Below are positions 45,833-54,554 of a DNA stretch of 64,000 nt, piece after piece. This DNA is from G963666705 sp963666705 (GTDB lineage: Bacteria; Pseudomonadota; Alphaproteobacteria; CADEGL01). Location of the stretch: contig CAXXKO010000009.1 of assembly GCA_963666705.2 (NCBI GenBank), forward strand, positions 248,001 through 312,000. The letters run 5' to 3'. Below the pieces are notes generated by a model. The model was not told the DNA's origin. It saw only the letters and a program-made list of their open reading frames with translations, and searched no databases. A program made the translations under genes and the position numbers. Numbering within the stretch: position 1 is the first letter of the stretch; the number at the start of each line of letters is the position of its first letter.

Positions 45833-47214
45833 TTCGCGCCCTCCTCTATATCGTCCAGATCGGCCTGGTGGTGGCCGCGGCCATCTGGCTCGCCGACCAC
45901 CCCGGCCGGGTCGGCATCGATGTCGGCGGCTACCGCATCGATACCTCGGTCGGCGTCCTCGCCGTCGCCGTCTTCGTCCTGGTGCTGGTGGGGGTAGCCG
46001 TCTACGCGCTGGCCCGGGTGCTGCGCAAGGCGCCGGGCGAGCTTGCCCGCTCGCGCCGCTCGCGCCGGCGGGCGCGGGGTTACCAGGCTCTGACCCAGGG
46101 CATGGTGGCCGTGGCGGCGGGGGACTCGGGCGAAGCGGGGCGCCACGCACGGCGCGCCAACGCGCTGCTCAGCGATCCGCCGCTCACCATGCTGCTCTCC
46201 GCCCAGGCGGCCCAGATCGAAGGCGACGAGGCCGCCGCGGGCCGGTACTTCCACGCCATGCTGGGCCGGCCGGAGATGGAGTTCCTGGGCCTGCGCGGCC
46301 TGCTCATGCAGTCCACCCGGGCGGGCGATTCGGCCGCCGCCCTCGAATACGCCCGGCGCGCCTACCAGTTGCGGCCACAGACGCCGTGGGTGCTGACCAC
46401 CCTCTTCGACCTCCAGGTCCGCGCCGGGCAGTGGGACGAGGCGGAGAAGACCCTCGACGAAGCCATCCGCCGGCGCGCGGTCGACGCCGCCCGGGGCCAG
46501 CGCGACAAGGTCCTCGTCCTCAACGAGCGCGGCAGGGCGGCCGAGGCGGCGGGGGAGCCCGCGCGCGCCCTTTCCTTCGCGCGCAAGTCCCTGGACCTCG
46601 GGCGCGACTTCCTGCCCGCCACCCTGCGCGTCGCGCGCCTCCTCATCGCCGACGACAGCGCCCGCCGGGCGACGCGGGTCATCGAGGACGCCTGGCGCCA
46701 GGGGCCCCACCCGGATCTCCTGGCCCTCTACCGGGAGGCGCTGGCGCCGGCCGACGAGCTCACCTGGCTCACGGCGGCGCAGAAGCTCGCCGAGCAGAAT
46801 TCGGGCCACCCCGAGACCCTCCTCGCCCTGGCCGAGGCGGCGCTCGCCGCGCGCCTCTGGGGCGAGGCGCGGCGTTACCTGGACGCCGTGCTCGAAGGTG
46901 GCGATACGGCGCGGGCCTGCCGCCTGCGAGCGCGGCTCGAGGAGGCCGAGCATGGTGACGGCCGGGCGGCCCGCGAGTGGCTCGCGCGCGCGGCCGTGGC
47001 CGCGCCCGACCCAGCCTGGGTGTGCGACCAGTGCGGCGCCGTATCGGCGGAGTGGAGCCCCCTGTGCCGACGGTGCGACGCCTTCGACGGCCTGGTCTGG
47101 CGCGCGCCCGAGCGCGCCGCGACCCCCGCGCCGCTACCCGCGCTGGCGCTGGCGGCACCCACTGGGGGACTGGCGCCAGTACCGCTGATCGCCAACGAGG
47201 GCCGGGGCACCTGA
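45829..47214 (+). CDS. hemY: HemY-type TPR membrane protein
   Basis: A 461-residue protein with two N-terminal membrane helices (about 3-22 and 42-65), a HemY_N region, and TPR-like helices through residue 380. The C terminus has a zinc ribbon: CDQCG, then CRRCDAFDGLVW. The protoporphyrinogen-oxidase name attached to some HemY proteins belongs to an unrelated Bacillus enzyme; this family is of unproven function, possibly assembling heme-synthesis or envelope complexes. Its start overlaps the Mic60 stop (ATGA), so the two should be made together. The last 25 residues are Pro/Ala-rich. Confidence 0.9.
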   Translation: MIRALLYIVQIGLVVAAAIWLADHPGRVGIDVGGYRIDTSVGVLAVAVFVLVLVGVAVYALARVLRKAPGELARSRRSRRRARGYQALTQGMVAVAAGDSGEAGRHARRANALLSDPPLTMLLSAQAAQIEGDEAAAGRYFHAMLGRPEMEFLGLRGLLMQSTRAGDSAAALEYARRAYQLRPQTPWVLTTLFDLQVRAGQWDEAEKTLDEAIRRRAVDAARGQRDKVLVLNERGRAAEAAGEPARALSFARKSLDLGRDFLPATLRVARLLIADDSARRATRVIEDAWRQGPHPDLLALYREALAPADELTWLTAAQKLAEQNSGHPETLLALAEAALAARLWGEARRYLDAVLEGGDTARACRLRARLEEAEHGDGRAAREWLARAAVAAPDPAWVCDQCGAVSAEWSPLCRRCDAFDGLVWRAPERAATPAPLPALALAAPTGGLAPVPLIANEGRGT

Positions 47215-47371
47215 GCCGCCTCGGCTGACCGGGTTATCCACGGCATGGTGCCAACATCGCTCAGTGAACGATGGGGATATCCCGACGCCGGCAGTCGATT
47301 CAATCCGTTGACGCTAAATGCCCTGTGGGCAGAATCGGGATCGATCGAGGATGAAGCGGCCAGGTAACTAT

Positions 47372-47399
47372 TTGAAGTCAAATGGGAAAATGCTATATT
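47372..47399 (+). promoter_or_regulatory. sigma-70-type promoter for dcd
   Basis: TTGAAG and TATATT are separated by 16 bp in a locally AT-rich stretch, ending 43 bp before the dcd GTG. Apart from this, the 228-bp interval between hemY and dcd shows no gene. Confidence 0.6.
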
Positions 47400-47442
47400 G
47401 TCGGAAGCAGGACGATGGTGGCCGGGTGGGAGCAGGGCGGTT

Positions 47443-48606
47443 GTGACTGAGGCGGCGGACACTCTCTTTCCCGAGGCCGGTCGGCGCCCAGGCGCGCCGC
47501 CCAGACACACCACCGGCGTCCTGCCCTACCAGATCATCAAGGAGCTCGTGCGCGCCCACGAGATTCTGTCGCCCGGCGACATCACCGAGCAGCAGCTCCA
47601 GCCGGCGAGCCTCGACCTCAAGCTCGGCGCCGTGGCCTACCGGGTGCGGGCGAGCTTCCTCCCGGGCGCGGGTCAGACCGTGCGCGGCAAGATCGAGGCC
47701 TTCGGCATGCACGAGATCGACCTCTCGGGCGGCGCGGTGCTGGAGAAGGGATGTGTCTACGTGGTGCCGCTGATGGAGAGCCTGGCGCTCAGCCGCACCA
47801 TCTCGGGTCTCGCCAACGCCAAAAGCTCGACCGGGCGGCTCGATATCTTCACGCGCCTCATTACCGACCACGCGTCGGAGTTCGACCGGGTGCCGGCCGG
47901 CTACCACGGCCCGCTCTACGCCGAGATTTCGCCCCGTACCTTCAGCGTCGTGGTGCGCGCGGGCTCGCGGCTCAACCAGCTCCGGCTCAAGCGCGGCGTG
48001 CCCACCTACAGCGACGCGGCGCTCCTGCGCCTGCATCAGGAGGCTCAGCTCATCGACCGGCCGCTCGAACAGAGCCAGGTGAGCAAGGGGCTGCCCCTGA
48101 CCGTCGATCTCATGGGCGCGGGCGGGCGTGGGCCGATCGGCTACCGCGCCAAGAAGCACACGGGACTCATCGACGTGGACCGGATCGGCGCCTACGATGC
48201 GGCCGAATTTTGGGACTCGCTCGGCGCCGGTGGCGATGGCGGCATGATTTTGGACCCGGACGATTTCTACATCCTGGCATCCAAGGAGGCGGTCAACGTG
48301 CCGCCCGACCATGCCGCCGAGATGGTCGCCTACGACACCCTGGTGGGCGAGTTCCGGGTCCATTACGCCGGCTTCTTCGACCCCGGTTTCGGCCATGCCG
48401 AGAGCGGCGGCGCTGGCACGCGCGCGGTCCTGGAGGTGCGCTCGCACGAGGTGCCGTTCATGATCGAGGACGGCCAGCTCGTCGGCCGCTTAATCTACGA
48501 GCGCCTGACGGACGTGCCCGACAAGCTCTACGGCGCCGGCATCGGCTCCGCCTACCAGCGCCAGGGCCTGGCGCTGAGCAAGCAGTTCCGAGCTCGCTCC
48601 GCATAG
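47443..48606 (+). CDS. dcd: 2'-deoxycytidine 5'-triphosphate deaminase
   Basis: Converts dCTP to dUTP for thymidylate synthesis. The 387-residue chain is the alphaproteobacterial double-length form, in which two dUTPase-like barrels are fused. The first has LQPASLDLKLG and GLANAKSSTGRLD; the second has ILASKEAVNVPP and GRLIYERLTDVP. GTG 47443 is preferred over TTG 47398 because the latter overlaps the promoter. The single-domain Dcd of enterobacteria is about half this length. A hairpin follows the stop, then tRNA-Thr. Confidence 0.93.
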   Translation: MTEAADTLFPEAGRRPGAPPRHTTGVLPYQIIKELVRAHEILSPGDITEQQLQPASLDLKLGAVAYRVRASFLPGAGQTVRGKIEAFGMHEIDLSGGAVLEKGCVYVVPLMESLALSRTISGLANAKSSTGRLDIFTRLITDHASEFDRVPAGYHGPLYAEISPRTFSVVVRAGSRLNQLRLKRGVPTYSDAALLRLHQEAQLIDRPLEQSQVSKGLPLTVDLMGAGGRGPIGYRAKKHTGLIDVDRIGAYDAAEFWDSLGAGGDGGMILDPDDFYILASKEAVNVPPDHAAEMVAYDTLVGEFRVHYAGFFDPGFGHAESGGAGTRAVLEVRSHEVPFMIEDGQLVGRLIYERLTDVPDKLYGAGIGSAYQRQGLALSKQFRARSA

Positions 48607-48609
48607 GCC

Positions 48610-48639
48610 CGCCCCCGCGGCACGTTGACGCGGGGGCGG
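48610..48639 (+). terminator. GC-rich hairpin after dcd
   Basis: A perfect GCCCCCGCG / CGCGGGGGC stem with a short loop lies 3 bp past the dcd stop. There is no T-run, so it may be a weak intrinsic terminator or an RNA-stabilising hairpin before the tRNA. Confidence 0.65.
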
Positions 48640-48668
48640 CTCGGGTCTACTTTCCGGATTTACGAGGC

Positions 48669-48744
48669 GCCGCGTTAGCTCAGTTGGTAGAGCATCGCAT
48701 TCGTAATGCGGGGGTCGCAAGTTCGAGTCTTGCACGCGGCACCA
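48669..48744 (+). tRNA. tRNA-Thr (anticodon CGT)
   Basis: The 76-nt cloverleaf folds fully: acceptor GCCGCGT pairs with ACGCGGC, D arm GCTCAGTTGGTAGAGC, anticodon stem TCGCA/TGCGG with loop TTCGTAA (anticodon CGT, codon ACG), T arm GCAAGTTCGAGTCTTGC, discriminator A and an encoded CCA. The single T-G pair in the anticodon stem is tolerated. No integrase or attachment-site repeat was found near its 3' end. Confidence 0.97.
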
Positions 48745-48916
48745 CTTCTTATCAAAGGCTTAGCCAAAATCGCGTCGGGCCGTCAGGTCCCGAACGTGTG
48801 ATTCCTGTGAAAATTTGTCGAGGGGACCCCCGGCCTCGTGGGGGCCGCCGCTCCTCGGGCGCATGGGCGTCGCGCGGCGGCGCACTGCCGTGGTTGGGCG
48901 ACCGCGGTCGGTGGCC

Positions 48917-50098
48917 TCATGGTCTGAGGCTTGCGACTGCCCTCCCGATCCTGTCGACGGCCTCGCGCAGCCGCTCGACGGGCTCGTTCGAAAAGATGAT
49001 GCGCACATGTCCCATGGCCGTCGACGGGCCCCAGGTGGTCATGGGCGTCACCGCCACATTGACCTCGTCCAGCAGGTGCTGGGCGAATGTCTCGGCGTCG
49101 GGCTCCAGTGCGCGGTGATCGAGCAGCAGCCACCAGCCCCCATGGGACTCGACGCAGGACAGCCCGTCGATATCGTCGATGCCGGCGGCAACCGACTGCG
49201 CGCGCTCCTGCAATATGCGCACGCGCATTGCCCGATCGGCCGCGTAGGCAGCGTCGTCCGTCAGCAACGCGATCACGCCAACCTGCTCGAATGCGCTGGT
49301 GAGCGTGCCGTTGTACATATGGGCCTTGCCGATATGCTCGATGATCTCCTTCGGCGCCACGGCCCAGCCGATCCGCCAGGCGGTAAGGTTGAAGTCCTTC
49401 GAGACGCCGCCCAGGATGATGGTACGCTTCTGCATGTCCGGCCGCGTCGCGATGTTGTGGGCTTGGGTGTCCTCGAACACCATCAGGCCCCCGGCCCGGT
49501 CGTCGATCACCCACAGGTCGTGGCGGCGGGCGAGGTCCGCGATGGCGTCGACCTCCTCGGCCGTGAACACCGCACCTGTCGGCATGTTGGTGGTGTTGAT
49601 CACGATGGCCTTGGTGCGTGGGCCGGCCTGCCGACTCAAGGCTTCCAAGTCGAGGCGCCAGCCGTCCGCCTCGATCAGCGGCACGAACCGTGGCACTCCG
49701 TGGGCCAGGCGGATGCGGTTGATGATGCCCGAATAGGCGGGCTCCGGCGTGATAACCTCGTCGCCCGGGTCGAGCAGGGCAAGCAAGGTCGACAGCAGCC
49801 CTTCCTGGATCCCGTTGGTGATGACGACCTCGGATTGCCACTCGTAGACGAGACCCTCGTCCTTGCGGATGCGCCGAGCGACCGCGGCGCGGAGCTCGCG
49901 CAGCCCCACCAGGGGGAGCCAACTATTGTACGCGTCCTGGCCGACGGCGTCCCGGGTGGCCGCGACCGCCACTTCCGGCGGCGGGATATCGCTGTCGGCG
50001 TTCTCGAGCCGATAGGAGTCCGGGCGCTCGTCCGCCTGATCGCCCATGATGTCGAGCCCGATCCGGGGCAGGCCGGCCATTCGTTGCGCGGCTTGCAT
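48917..50098 (-). CDS. class I/II aminotransferase with atypical PLP site
   Basis: A 393-residue fold-type I PLP protein. The Schiff-base Lys is present in ILGGVSKDFNLTAWRIGW near residue 235, and the C-terminal carboxylate-binding Arg in GHVRIIFSN near 365. Two usual PLP contacts are changed: NPTG reads MPTG (NTTNMPTGAVF), and the Asp-x-x-Tyr segment reads VIDDRAGGLMVF, with Gly where Tyr is expected. The start ATG 50098 has a GAGGAGG site. It may be a specialised aminotransferase or a lyase/racemase variant. Substrate unknown. It lies upstream of and divergent from an MDR oxidoreductase. Confidence 0.85.
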   Translation of the reverse strand: MQAAQRMAGLPRIGLDIMGDQADERPDSYRLENADSDIPPPEVAVAATRDAVGQDAYNSWLPLVGLRELRAAVARRIRKDEGLVYEWQSEVVITNGIQEGLLSTLLALLDPGDEVITPEPAYSGIINRIRLAHGVPRFVPLIEADGWRLDLEALSRQAGPRTKAIVINTTNMPTGAVFTAEEVDAIADLARRHDLWVIDDRAGGLMVFEDTQAHNIATRPDMQKRTIILGGVSKDFNLTAWRIGWAVAPKEIIEHIGKAHMYNGTLTSAFEQVGVIALLTDDAAYAADRAMRVRILQERAQSVAAGIDDIDGLSCVESHGGWWLLLDHRALEPDAETFAQHLLDEVNVAVTPMTTWGPSTAMGHVRIIFSNEPVERLREAVDRIGRAVASLRP

Positions 50099-50481
50099 GT
50101 CAGTGTCCTCCTCCTTTGGTGCGGGAACTATTCTTGACCGAGAGTCCCGGACGCCCCCGCCAGTTGCCGACGATGGTAGCACGTAGGGCGTTCACGCCAC
50201 GATTCCCACCTGTACCGGCACGATCGACCGGGTTCCGCACAGTCACGAGAAACCCCGCCAAATCCCTGAAAATCACAACAGTTTGGCATGGACGGACGCG
50301 TGCGGTAGACGCGATCCAGCTATCCGAAATGGGGGTCAAGATGGAGCACTTCGTCGATTCCCGCGCCGGGGCGGGCGGCAAAGACGGGCGCGGCTTAATC
50401 CTTGATCCGGGGGCCGGCATGGTGCAGATGGACGCGACTGCCGGGCGAACCCGGCCTCCCCCAACCCGAAAGCGCCCCGCC
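50099..50481. other. 383-bp intergenic region between divergent genes
   Basis: Holds the promoters for the aminotransferase (minus) and the MDR oxidoreductase (plus). An open frame in phase with the oxidoreductase gene begins near 50116, but its predicted peptide is low-complexity (Gly, Arg, Pro) and unlike any family, so I do not extend the gene. No hairpin, tRNA or repeat stood out. Confidence 0.6.
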
Positions 50482-51495
50482 ATGAAGGTCATAGAGCTCC
50501 GCGACCAGTTCTCCCTCGACAACCTCGCCGCGGCAGAGCGACCCGACCCCGAGCCCGGCCCGGGCCAGGTGATGCTCGCCATGCGCGCAGCCTCGCTCAA
50601 CTACCGGGACTGGCTGCTGGCTCAGGGCGGCTACGGCTCGGTGGCCGGCGCGCTGCCGCTGATTCCGGTCTCGGACGGCGTCGGCGAGGTCGTGGCGGTG
50701 GGCGCGGGCGTGACGCGGGTCGCGGTGGGCGACCGGGTATGCCCGATCTTCTTTCAGGGCTGGATCGGCGGCGAGCCGAGCCAGGAAGCCTTCGCCACCT
50801 CCCTCGGCGGCCCGCTCGACGGCACGCTCGCCCAATTCATGCTGCTCGACCAGCAGGGCGTGGTGAAGGTGCCTGAGCATCTGAGCGACGAGGCGGCCGC
50901 GACCCTGCCCTGCGCCGCATTGACGGCCTGGAGCGCCGTCGTCACCGAGGGCGGCGTGAAGGCCGGCGACACGGTGCTGGTCCAGGGCACGGGCGGGGTC
51001 TCCCTCTTCGCGCTTCAGTTCGCGATTCTGCAGGGGGCCCAGGTCATCGCCACCTCGAAGAGTGACGAGAAGCTCGCGCGCACCCGCGCCATGGGGGCCG
51101 CGCACACCATCAACTACGAGGCGACGCCCGATTGGGGGAAGGCGGCGCGCGAGTGGACGGACGGCCGCGGGGTCGACCTGGTGGTGGACGTGGGCGGGGC
51201 GGCCACCTTGCCCGAATCCCTTCGCGCCATCCGTTTCGGCGGGCGCATCGCCATGATGGGCGTGCTCTCGGGTGCCGTCTCGGACCTGCGCATCGCCGCC
51301 ATCGTCATGCGCCAGGTGCGTTTGCAGGGCATCACCGTCGGACCCCGCGTGGGCTTCGAGGCCATGGCCCGGGCCATCGGCCAGCACCGCATGGAGCCGG
51401 TCGTCGACCGCGTCTTCCCCTTCGAGGAGGCGCGCGCCGCCCTCGACTACCTGGCCGAGCAGCGCCACTTCGGCAAGGTCTGCATCAAGATCTGA
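50482..51495 (+). CDS. zinc-independent MDR/quinone-oxidoreductase-like alcohol dehydrogenase
   Basis: A 337-residue medium-chain dehydrogenase/reductase. The GroES-like domain has LNYRDWLLAQGGY and SDGVGEVVAVGAGV. The Rossmann domain has VLVQGTGGVSLFALQFA (about 165-180), followed by TSKSDEKL, suggesting NADPH preference. The structural and catalytic zinc ligands of true alcohol dehydrogenases are absent, so it belongs to the quinone oxidoreductase-like branch. It converges on the M24 hydrolase gene with only 3 bp between the stops. Substrate unknown. Confidence 0.87.
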   Translation: MKVIELRDQFSLDNLAAAERPDPEPGPGQVMLAMRAASLNYRDWLLAQGGYGSVAGALPLIPVSDGVGEVVAVGAGVTRVAVGDRVCPIFFQGWIGGEPSQEAFATSLGGPLDGTLAQFMLLDQQGVVKVPEHLSDEAAATLPCAALTAWSAVVTEGGVKAGDTVLVQGTGGVSLFALQFAILQGAQVIATSKSDEKLARTRAMGAAHTINYEATPDWGKAAREWTDGRGVDLVVDVGGAATLPESLRAIRFGGRIAMMGVLSGAVSDLRIAAIVMRQVRLQGITVGPRVGFEAMARAIGQHRMEPVVDRVFPFEEARAALDYLAEQRHFGKVCIKI

Positions 51496-51498
51496 GGC

Positions 51499-52689
51499 CT
51501 ACGCCCCGACAACGCGCAGCTCGGCGCGTTCGATCTTGCTCAGGTCCTCGAAACCGTCCTCGGTGACCAGGATCGGATCGCCGCACAAATAGAAGAGATC
51601 CTCGTCTCCGCTGAGGGCGGCGTGAAGCAGGAAGAAGACCGTGCCCGGTGCGAGCAGGTGGGGGTCCGTGGTCTTGATGCGCAGGTTGTCGACCCAGCCA
51701 TCGCCCGGGAAGCCGATGCCGATGCCGTAGCCGAAATGCACGCCGCCCAGCTCCTCCTTCGTGCGGCCGCGGACGGTGCCGAGCATGGCGCGGGCAACCT
51801 CGGCCGTCGGCACGCCGGGCCCGATCGCGGCGCGCCCGGCATCCAACGTGCGGCGGACCTCGGCATAGAGCGCACGCTGCGCCGCCGTCGCCTCGCCCAC
51901 GGCGACGCCGAAGCACCCCACCGCGTGGTAGCGGTTCCACGAGGCGCCCAGCTCGATCGTCGCCGGGTCGCCCTTTTGCATGACCCGTCGGGACGCGCCG
52001 TAATGGGTGAAAGCCATGGTATTGGGGCCGCTCGAGACCAGGATCGTGTTGGCCGAATTGGAGGCGCCGGCCGTATACATGGCGTGAAAGCCGGCGGCCG
52101 CAGCATCGCATTCCCGCACCCCAGGTGCCATGGCGTCAAAGATGGCCTCGTTCGTCGAATCGAAGATCTCGCCGGCCTTGCGCATGTAGCCGATCTCGGC
52201 CGGCGACTTGACGAGGCGCAGATCGGCCACGAGGTCGGTGGCCTCGACAACCGTGCCCCCGCCTGCCTCGATCGCCTGGCGCAGGCGGTCGTGGTGGCGG
52301 GGCTTGAGGCCGGCGGTGTGCGTCTCGACGCCGATCCGCGTGCCGGCCATGAGGCCGAGCTCGGACAGGATGCCGGCAGCGATCTCGGCCGGCTCGGCTT
52401 GCGAATCGTCGGCCCAGGTGCGCACCTCGCGGATGATGGGTGATTGTGCGGCGAGGTAGGCGTCCGAGATGCGGACGAGGGCCACCGGCTCGCCTCGGCG
52501 CGGCACGATGACGGTCTGATAGATCCAGTAGCCGATCTGGTCGTAGTTGTAGAGGTAATACATGCTCTCCTGGGCATGGAGCATGGCGGCGTCGAGCCCC
52601 GCCGCGTCCATGGCGGCATGGAGGCGCGCGACGCGGCCCTCGTATTCCGCGAGTGGGAAGGGGTCGTTGATCTCCAGTTGCGGCGTCAT
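51499..52689 (-). CDS. M24 (pita-bread) family hydrolase lacking metal ligands, ectoine hydrolase-like
   Basis: A 396-residue protein with an N-terminal creatinase domain (1-150) and a C-terminal pita-bread domain. The five metal ligands of Xaa-Pro aminopeptidases are missing: the first two Asp positions read IELGASWNRYHAVGCFG, and the two Glu positions read TVFFLLHAAL and LFYLCGDPI. The active-site strand GVHFGYGIGIGFPGDGW resembles ectoine hydrolase DoeA and other metal-free members. It probably cleaves a small amidine or N-acyl amino-acid-like compound without metal. Ectoine hydrolysis is a candidate, but no other ectoine genes are in the window. The start ATG 52689 has a GAGGGAG site. Confidence 0.8.
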   Translation of the reverse strand: MTPQLEINDPFPLAEYEGRVARLHAAMDAAGLDAAMLHAQESMYYLYNYDQIGYWIYQTVIVPRRGEPVALVRISDAYLAAQSPIIREVRTWADDSQAEPAEIAAGILSELGLMAGTRIGVETHTAGLKPRHHDRLRQAIEAGGGTVVEATDLVADLRLVKSPAEIGYMRKAGEIFDSTNEAIFDAMAPGVRECDAAAAGFHAMYTAGASNSANTILVSSGPNTMAFTHYGASRRVMQKGDPATIELGASWNRYHAVGCFGVAVGEATAAQRALYAEVRRTLDAGRAAIGPGVPTAEVARAMLGTVRGRTKEELGGVHFGYGIGIGFPGDGWVDNLRIKTTDPHLLAPGTVFFLLHAALSGDEDLFYLCGDPILVTEDGFEDLSKIERAELRVVGA

Positions 52690-52822
52690 GGCGGATTCTC
52701 CCTCGAGGGCGGCTCGGCCGGACACTGGCGATCCCCGCGATTAAGGGCACCTTAACCTAGCCGCGTCAGATTATGTCGATCGCCGCGGCCGATGCTCGGC
52801 GCGGTGCTTGGATAATGGTCAC

Positions 52823-54553
52823 ATGAAGGCATTGCTCGCGATAGCGCGAAACTCAGGAGCGACGGTGGCGGCCGACGCGGCCGTTCGCGCGCTCGAGCCG
52901 GATGGCGCGCTCGCGGGCTATCCGGGAGCCGTCTTGGTGGTCCGGGCGGATGGCGGCCTCCTCGCCGCCAACGAAGCCGGGGAAGAGATCGCCCATGCCC
53001 TCACGGCGCCGGGTGGCGCCGGCATTGGCGATGAGATCGCCGCTGCCGTCGAAGCGGGAGAGCCGCGCGTCGCGCCACTGCTGATCCCGCGAGACGGCGC
53101 CAACCGCGCGCTGGAGATCACCATCCTGCCGCGCGGCACGGACGCCGCCCTGCTCCTCGCCCGCGACGCCACCCTCGAGCGTCAGCTGCGGGCGACGCTC
53201 ATCGAATCGCGCCAGCGCTACAAGGACCTGGTCACGGCCTCGAGCGATTTCGCGTGGGAGACCGATGCGAACGGCATCCTCTCCTTCGTCTCGCCCCGGG
53301 GGGCGCTCGGCTACCCGGCCAGTGAGCTCGTCGGGCGCGACCCGGCGGGGCTGGTGATCGGCCTCGACGACGGGGCCGCCTATCTGCCCTTCACCGCCAG
53401 GGCGCAGGTAGAAGGCGTCGAGCTCTGGTGTGAGAGTCGCGATGGCGCCAGCGCCTGCCTGGTCGCCGCGGCCGTGCCGATCTATGACGAGCACGGCGAG
53501 TGGAGCGGCGCGCGCGGCGTCTGCCACGATGTGACCGAAGCGCGCGAGCACGCCGCCGAATCGGCCCGCCGCCGGCGGCAGGAACACGCCCTGTCCCACG
53601 TCGTTTGGCTGATCCGGGAGGAGATGGAGCCGCAGCGCATGCTGGAAGCCGCCGCGGCGGCCACGGCGCGGGTCACGGGCGCGGCCGGATGCATCATCTT
53701 CCGGGCCGGCGCCGAGGATGGCCGGCTCGACCGTGCCGCCGTGTTCGGCGAGGCGCCGGCCGGGGCCGGCCCCGAGGCGCTGGCCGGTGAGATGGCCATC
53801 GACCGCGGGCGCGGCGCCGGCAGCCGGGAACGGATATCGGACGGGAGCGGCCTCATCGCCTGCCTCACCGACTATCGCCAGGTCGTCAATGGCGCAATCT
53901 GCCTGGTGCGCGCGGGCGACGGCTCGCCGTCGAGCGAGGAGGAGCGCTTCATCCTCGAGGCGGTCGCCAGTCAGCTCGGCATGGCCCTGGAGCAGATCGC
54001 CTATCAGGAGGAGCTCGAGCGAATTTCCTCGACCGATGCCCTCACGGGCCTCGCCAATCGGCGCGCATTCATGCGGTCGCTCGGGCTCTGCCTCGCCCGG
54101 TCGGCGCGAACGGGCCGGTCGGGCGCGCTCGTCTATGTCGACCTCGACAACTTCAAACTCATCAACGATACCCACGGCCACGAGCGCGGCGACGCGGCGC
54201 TGCGCGGCGTCGCCGACCTGTTGATTCGCAGCATCAGGACCTACGACCTCGCGGCCCGCCTCGGCGGCGACGAGTTCGCCCTATGGCTCGAGGAGACGGA
54301 TGAGGAAGCAGCGATGGAGCGTGCGCGGGACCTGCTCACCGGGGCGAAGCCGCTGGCGGCCGAAAGTCCCGATCCGGCACGGCCGCTCGGCCTCTCTATC
54401 GGGATCGCCATCTTCAGGCCGGAGGATGGAGAGAGCCTCGATGCGCTGATAGCGCGGGCCGATGCCGCCATGTATCGGATCAAGCATGCGGGCAAGGGAC
54501 GTTTCGCCGTGGCCGAGCCGGCGGCGGATCCGGTCGAGCGCGAAGGGAGTTGA
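52823..54553 (+). CDS. PAS-GAF-GGDEF diguanylate cyclase
   Basis: A 576-residue soluble sensor that would make cyclic di-GMP. Domains in order: a degenerate PAS-like segment (about 25-125), a PAS domain (130-240; RQRYKDLVTASSDFAWETDA), a GAF domain (255-395), and a GGDEF domain (400-560). The active site is ARLGGDEFALW, preceded five residues upstream by the RTYD inhibitory site, so product inhibition is expected. No EAL domain and no membrane helix. The start ATG 52823 is preferred over TTG 52808. It is followed after one base by the DUF2336 gene, which should be co-translated. Confidence 0.92.
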   Translation: MKALLAIARNSGATVAADAAVRALEPDGALAGYPGAVLVVRADGGLLAANEAGEEIAHALTAPGGAGIGDEIAAAVEAGEPRVAPLLIPRDGANRALEITILPRGTDAALLLARDATLERQLRATLIESRQRYKDLVTASSDFAWETDANGILSFVSPRGALGYPASELVGRDPAGLVIGLDDGAAYLPFTARAQVEGVELWCESRDGASACLVAAAVPIYDEHGEWSGARGVCHDVTEAREHAAESARRRRQEHALSHVVWLIREEMEPQRMLEAAAAATARVTGAAGCIIFRAGAEDGRLDRAAVFGEAPAGAGPEALAGEMAIDRGRGAGSRERISDGSGLIACLTDYRQVVNGAICLVRAGDGSPSSEEERFILEAVASQLGMALEQIAYQEELERISSTDALTGLANRRAFMRSLGLCLARSARTGRSGALVYVDLDNFKLINDTHGHERGDAALRGVADLLIRSIRTYDLAARLGGDEFALWLEETDEEAAMERARDLLTGAKPLAAESPDPARPLGLSIGIAIFRPEDGESLDALIARADAAMYRIKHAGKGRFAVAEPAADPVEREGS

Positions 54554-54554
54554 A

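Noticed and set aside
45829..47214. HemY as protoporphyrinogen oxidase
   Set aside because: The protein is a TPR membrane protein without a flavin-binding motif; the shared name refers to a different family.
48669..48744. tRNA-Thr as an integration site for an island
   Set aside because: No repeat of its 3' end and no integrase nearby; downstream genes look chromosomal.
52687..52823. riboswitch or attenuator between the M24 and GGDEF genes
   Set aside because: The 133-bp interval has no clear stem-loop set or leader peptide.
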